From positions 1-18,008 of the forward strand of contig JBAZEP010000034.1 of the NCBI GenBank assembly GCA_041653835.1: a stretch of DNA of 18,008 bases. Direction: 5' to 3'. This DNA is from UBA10183 sp041653835. GTDB lineage: Bacteria > Omnitrophota > Gorgyraeia > Gorgyraeales > Gorgyraeaceae. The notes under the pieces are model-generated. The model was not told the DNA's origin. It saw only the letters and a program-made list of their open reading frames with translations, and did no database searches. Shown in pieces: positions 15,114-18,008 of the stretch (the first letter of the stretch is position 1; every line of letters begins with the position of its first letter). Both the position numbers and the translations under genes were made by a program.

Positions 15114-15190
15114 AGCTTATTCTTCTCGACTTCGCTCGAAGAATATTGTTCGAGCGGACATATCGACTAGACATTTAACCTAGTCGAGAA
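15114..15190 (-). promoter_or_regulatory. Structured lolC-lolD spacer with competing hairpins
   Basis: This is the largest gap inside the lysS-to-cysS cluster and three stems can be read in it. TCGACTAG at 15163-15170 pairs with 15180-15187 (8 bp, loop of 9). CGCTCGAA at 15133-15140 pairs with 15149-15156 (8 bp, loop of 8). The arm 15119-15129 pairs with 15136-15144 with a two-base bulge. The last two share 15136-15140, so only one can form at a time. The third stem would hide the purine-rich sequence just before the lolD start. This layout could regulate the amount of LolD relative to the permease, or it may be the remains of a palindromic repeat. No U-tract is present. Confidence 0.55.
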
Positions 15191-16372
15191 CTATTCGTAT
15201 CTTAGCGCCTCGACAGGTTCCATCCTGGCAGCCTGCCATGATGGATAAAGCGTCGATAACAGGCTTATCAGCATAGCGGCGGCTATCACGAGCATCGAAT
15301 CCGATAATTCCAGGTTGACCGGCAGCCTGTCTATATAATAAATATCGCTCGGCAGTTTCACGAACTGGTACGTTTTTAACAAATAGCATAGGCCGAACCC
15401 GCCGAGCGCACCGATAAACGTGCCCGCGAAACCTATAAGGAAGCCGTTCAGCATGAAAATCTTCTTTATACTGCCGCTGCCGGCGCCAATGGATTTAAGT
15501 ATGCCTATGTCTTTTGTTTTTTCCATAACCATCATTATAAGGGTGCTGGCTATATTGAAACACGCCACGACCACGATAAGCGCGAGTATTATGAACATGG
15601 TTATCTTTTCGAGCTTAAGCGCGCTGAACAGGTTTTTATTCAGCTCGGACCAGCTCCTGACCCAGTAATCAAATCCTATTTCTTTCTGGATCTCTGTTTT
15701 TATGCGGTCGGCGTTATTCACGTTGTCCACGCGCACACCTATGCCGCCCGCGAGATTACCAGTGCCGTAAAAATTCTGGGCGCCTTCAAGGCTGGTAAAC
15801 ACAAGGCTCGCGTCGTATTCGAACATGCCTGAATTAAATATGCCGCCTATCCTGAATTCCTTCGGCTTAGGATCCGCGGCTGATATCAAAGATATCGCGT
15901 CCCCTATTTTCAGGTTCAGCCTGGAACAAAGCTCTTTCCCTATCAATACCGTGTTCTTCTTCAGCTCAAGCGTACCGGATTCCAGGTATTTCTGTATATT
16001 GGTAACCTCTTTTTCCCTCAGGGGGTCGATACCCCTGAATATAATCCCGACGACCTGCTCGTTCTGCCTTATAAGCGCCTGGCCGTTCAGGAAAGGCGAG
16101 CTCGCCTTTACATGCGGTATCTTATTTACCTTTGCCGTGAGCGCGTTATAGTCGGCTATCCCGCCTCCTTTTTCGATTATTATATGCGAATTAGTGCCTA
16201 CTATTTTTTCGCGCAGGTCATTGTCAAAACCGCTCATCACAGCCAGCACCACAATAAGGGCTGTCACGCCCACGGCTATCCCCATTATCGAGATGAGGCT
16301 TATAATGGAAATGAATTTTTCCCTGCGCCTCGAAACCAGATACCTGAAACTGATCCACAATTCGTATGACAT
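15191..16372 (-). CDS. LolC/LolE-family lipoprotein-releasing permease (possibly LolF type)
   Basis: This inner-membrane protein extracts mature lipoproteins and passes them to the periplasmic carrier. The 393-residue protein has the family plan. A first membrane segment lies at about 20-46, followed by a large periplasmic domain (about 47-255) and three more segments at about 258-283, 308-332 and 358-378. Conserved wording includes the N-terminal YELWISFRYLVSRRREKFIS, the ACFNIASTLIMMVMEKTKDI stretch (270-289), GILKSIGA (290-297) and the terminal YPSWQAARMEPVEALRYE. Only one such gene is present, next to lolD. Some bacteria use a single permease (LolF) as a homodimer, and that is a reasonable reading here; a second copy could lie elsewhere. 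It starts two bases after the lysS stop, with no clear Shine-Dalgarno. Confidence 0.92.
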   Translation of the reverse strand: MSYELWISFRYLVSRRREKFISIISLISIMGIAVGVTALIVVLAVMSGFDNDLREKIVGTNSHIIIEKGGGIADYNALTAKVNKIPHVKASSPFLNGQALIRQNEQVVGIIFRGIDPLREKEVTNIQKYLESGTLELKKNTVLIGKELCSRLNLKIGDAISLISAADPKPKEFRIGGIFNSGMFEYDASLVFTSLEGAQNFYGTGNLAGGIGVRVDNVNNADRIKTEIQKEIGFDYWVRSWSELNKNLFSALKLEKITMFIILALIVVVACFNIASTLIMMVMEKTKDIGILKSIGAGSGSIKKIFMLNGFLIGFAGTFIGALGGFGLCYLLKTYQFVKLPSDIYYIDRLPVNLELSDSMLVIAAAMLISLLSTLYPSWQAARMEPVEALRYE

Positions 16373-16374
16373 AT

Positions 16375-17817
16375 TTAAGCTTCGGGTTTAAGTTGCGGGA
16401 ATAATATCACATCCCGTATCGAAGGCTGGTTCGCGAAAAGCATTACCATCCTGTCTATGCCTATGCCGAGCCCGCCCGCGGGGGGCATACCGTATTCCAG
16501 CGCCCTTACAAAGTCCTCGTCTATCTTTTTTACGCCTTCCTGGCCGACAAGCTGTTCCTCAAATCTCTTTTTCTGTTCGATGGGGTCATTGAGCTCCGAA
16601 TAAGCGTTCGCTATCTCCATGCCTCCCATAAAAAGCTCGAACCTGTCTGTTAAAAGAGGGTTATCCTTTTTTCTTTTAGCCAGCGGGCACAGCTCCGCGA
16701 ACAGATCGATCACGAACATAGGCCTGTCGCCTGTCTCAGGCTCAAGCATCTCGGTTATGATATTGGCTATCTGTGAACGCGTGATATCCTTGGCCTTGAA
16801 ATCCACGCCCTTGGCGCGAAGCTTTTTAATCCAGCTCTCGGAAGAGTCATCCGGATTTATATCGAATTTCCTCTTTATCTCGTCCGCGAACGACCATCTC
16901 GGCCATGGAGGGGTCAGGTCTATGGTCACTTCCCCGAATTTAATTTTATTGGTGCCAAGCACATCGTTTGCCGCGTAATTGAAAATTTCTTCGGTCAGTT
17001 CCATCATGCCGTTGCAATCGGAATAAGCCTCGTATATTTCTATCATGGTAAATTCGGGATTATGCCTTACTGAGATACCTTCGTTCCTGAAGTTCCTGTT
17101 GAGTTCATAAACCTTGTCGAACCCGCCGACAAGCAGTCTTTTCAGGTACAACTCAGGCGCCAGGCGCAGGTACAGGTCTAGGTCAAGCGCATTATGGTGC
17201 GTCTTAAAAGGCTCTCCAGCGGCGCCCCCTGCCATCGACTGCATCATAGGGGTTTCGACTTCCAGGAACCCTTTTTTATCCAGGAGTTCCCTTATTTTAG
17301 AGATGATCCTGCTCCGGACACGGAAAACTTTACGCACCTCTTCATTGACGATCAGATCCACATATCTCTGCCTGTATCTTGTATCAACGTCTTTAAGGCC
17401 GTGCCATTTTTCAGGTAAAGGCCTGAGGCCTTTACTGAGCATGGTGATTTCCTCTGCGTTTATAGTGACTTCCCCGGTATGGGTCTTGAAAAGTTTGCCT
17501 TTAACCCCCAATATATCCCCTATATCTAATCTTTTAAATATATTAGTATATATATCCTTGCCTATGACATCCGCCTTGATATATACCTGGACTCTGGCGC
17601 TCGAATCCCTGAGGTCAAAAAAACTGCTTTTACCGTGTTCCCTTAGCGCGGTAATTCGGCCCGCTGTCTGTACACTATCCCCTTCCTTAGCCTCTTTGAG
17701 CATCGCTTCTATGGCAAGAGGTTTATCAAACTTCCGGCCATAAGGCTCGATATTCATGTCTTTTAGGGCATTTAATTTATCGATACGCTGCTTTACTAAT
17801 TCATTCATTTCTTCCAT
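16375..17817 (-). CDS. lysS: Lysyl-tRNA synthetase, class II
   Basis: LysS attaches lysine to tRNA-Lys in the cytoplasm. The 480-residue protein has an N-terminal OB-fold anticodon-binding domain (about 48-125) and a class II catalytic core. Motif 1 lies around 178-200 (KKGFLEVETPMMQSMAGGAA), motif 2 is FRNEGISVRHNPEFTMIE (243-260), and motif 3 is GMPPAGGLGIGIDRMVML (443-460). The usual TDYPxExSPLAK segment reads IDLFAELCPLAKRK at 370-383, a noticeable deviation from the sequences I recall. GGAG eight bases upstream supports the ATG at 17815-17817; a second ATG follows three codons later. It is the first gene of the long cluster, behind a good promoter. Confidence 0.96.
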   Translation of the reverse strand: MEEMNELVKQRIDKLNALKDMNIEPYGRKFDKPLAIEAMLKEAKEGDSVQTAGRITALREHGKSSFFDLRDSSARVQVYIKADVIGKDIYTNIFKRLDIGDILGVKGKLFKTHTGEVTINAEEITMLSKGLRPLPEKWHGLKDVDTRYRQRYVDLIVNEEVRKVFRVRSRIISKIRELLDKKGFLEVETPMMQSMAGGAAGEPFKTHHNALDLDLYLRLAPELYLKRLLVGGFDKVYELNRNFRNEGISVRHNPEFTMIEIYEAYSDCNGMMELTEEIFNYAANDVLGTNKIKFGEVTIDLTPPWPRWSFADEIKRKFDINPDDSSESWIKKLRAKGVDFKAKDITRSQIANIITEMLEPETGDRPMFVIDLFAELCPLAKRKKDNPLLTDRFELFMGGMEIANAYSELNDPIEQKKRFEEQLVGQEGVKKIDEDFVRALEYGMPPAGGLGIGIDRMVMLFANQPSIRDVILFPQLKPEA

Positions 17818-17841
17818 TTTTCACGCTCCCGTGTTCGTTTA

Positions 17842-17871
17842 ATTATATATTATAGGCTATATAAGTGTCAA
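17842..17871 (-). promoter_or_regulatory. Sigma70-type promoter for lysS and the genes after it
   Basis: On the minus strand there is a perfect -35 box TTGACA (17866-17871), an 18-base spacer and a perfect -10 box TATAAT (17842-17847). It lies in an AT-rich stretch, and transcription should start near 17835, some 18 bases before the lysS ATG. The short leader holds the GGAG Shine-Dalgarno but has no room for a riboswitch or T-box. It is the only convincing promoter I found by eye, consistent with long polycistronic transcription of this block. Confidence 0.75.
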
Positions 17872-17926
17872 TATAAATAGGCTCGCCTTGTCCAGGCAGG
17901 CCGTTCGGCACTGAACTGATTTCGCC

Positions 17927-18007
17927 GCGCGCTACGGTTTACGGCTCGTTTTTTATACTGAAGGTAGTCTTGACAGTATAAAAACCTCGCCGTAACTCCT
18001 TGCGCGC
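17927..18007. repeat. Nested palindromic element upstream of the lysS promoter
   Basis: A three-level inverted repeat ends at the window edge. The core is an 11-bp perfect stem (17950-17960, TTTTTATACTG, with 17974-17984) around a 13-base loop. Outside it ACGG at 17941-17944 pairs with 17990-17993 and extends by three more pairs with one bulge. GCGCGC at 17927-17932 matches 18002-18007. It lies beyond the lysS promoter and could belong to the end of the unseen upstream gene. The oligo-T/oligo-A stem looks somewhat terminator-like, but there is no free U-tract after a GC-rich stem. A dispersed palindromic repeat is another reading. The 55 bases between it and the promoter (17872-17926) hold nothing I can name. 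Confidence 0.6.
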
Positions 18008-18008
18008 T

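Noticed and set aside
17842..17860. Alternative -10 box closer to the -35 (TATAAT reading at an 11-base spacing)
   Set aside because: Spacing of 11 is too short for a sigma70 promoter. The second TATAAT at 18 bases fits.
17818..17926. T-box or lysine riboswitch controlling lysS
   Set aside because: The inferred transcript leader after the TTGACA/TATAAT promoter is only about 20 bases, too short for either. I see no specifier loop or antiterminator.
1..18008. Phage, IS element, CRISPR array, toxin-antitoxin or defence island
   Set aside because: I looked on both strands and found no transposase, integrase, spaced repeats or small paired genes. All coding space is taken by conserved core genes.

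Overview
The window is a dense, one-directional block of bacterial core genes. All 20 genes I accept lie on the minus strand and are transcribed from right (about 17.8 kb) to left. The organism is a diderm bacterium: it carries the Lol lipoprotein-release system, an Mla/MCE phospholipid transporter and a TamB-like envelope protein. It also carries a gene set best known from Gram-positives: McsA, McsB, ClpC and a YacL-type PIN/TRAM protein. This mixture, the RuvC/RuvA sequence flavour and heavy use of ATA (Ile) and AGG (Arg) suggest a PVC-superphylum lineage such as Omnitrophota. That placement is inference from memory, not a database result.

Layout in transcription order. A good sigma70-type promoter (17842-17871) precedes lysS (lysyl-tRNA synthetase). 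Next come lolC/E and lolD (lipoprotein release), then a class IV aminotransferase (ilvE-like). A perfect 28-bp palindrome separates this from mcsA, mcsB and clpC (protein-arginine kinase with its activator, and the AAA+ unfoldase). Then follow a secreted TamB-like protein, mlaE (lipid ABC permease), ruvC-ruvA-ruvB (Holliday junction processing), mlaF (ATPase), mlaD (MCE protein), a YacL-like PIN/TRAM membrane protein, ispD and ispF (MEP isoprenoid pathway) and cysS. After a 163-bp spacer with a multi-arm fold, the start of tmk (thymidylate kinase) runs off the left edge.

Most junctions overlap or are only a few bases long. ATGA overlaps occur at clpC/TamB-like, mlaE/ruvC, yacL/ispD, ispD/ispF and ispF/cysS, and TAATG at ruvC/ruvA. 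Translation is therefore probably coupled over long stretches. From lysS to cysS this may be one very long transcription unit with internal structured spacers.

The order lysS...mcsA-mcsB-clpC...yacL-ispD-ispF...cysS matches, from memory, the Bacillus subtilis order. The envelope genes and ruvCAB are inserted between the shared blocks, and ctsR, radA, disA, gltX and cysE are missing. There is no phage, IS, CRISPR, tRNA or rRNA. The most unusual material is the architecture (ruvCAB inside a split mla cluster, the small TamB-like protein) and four structured intergenic elements, not an obviously new enzyme system.
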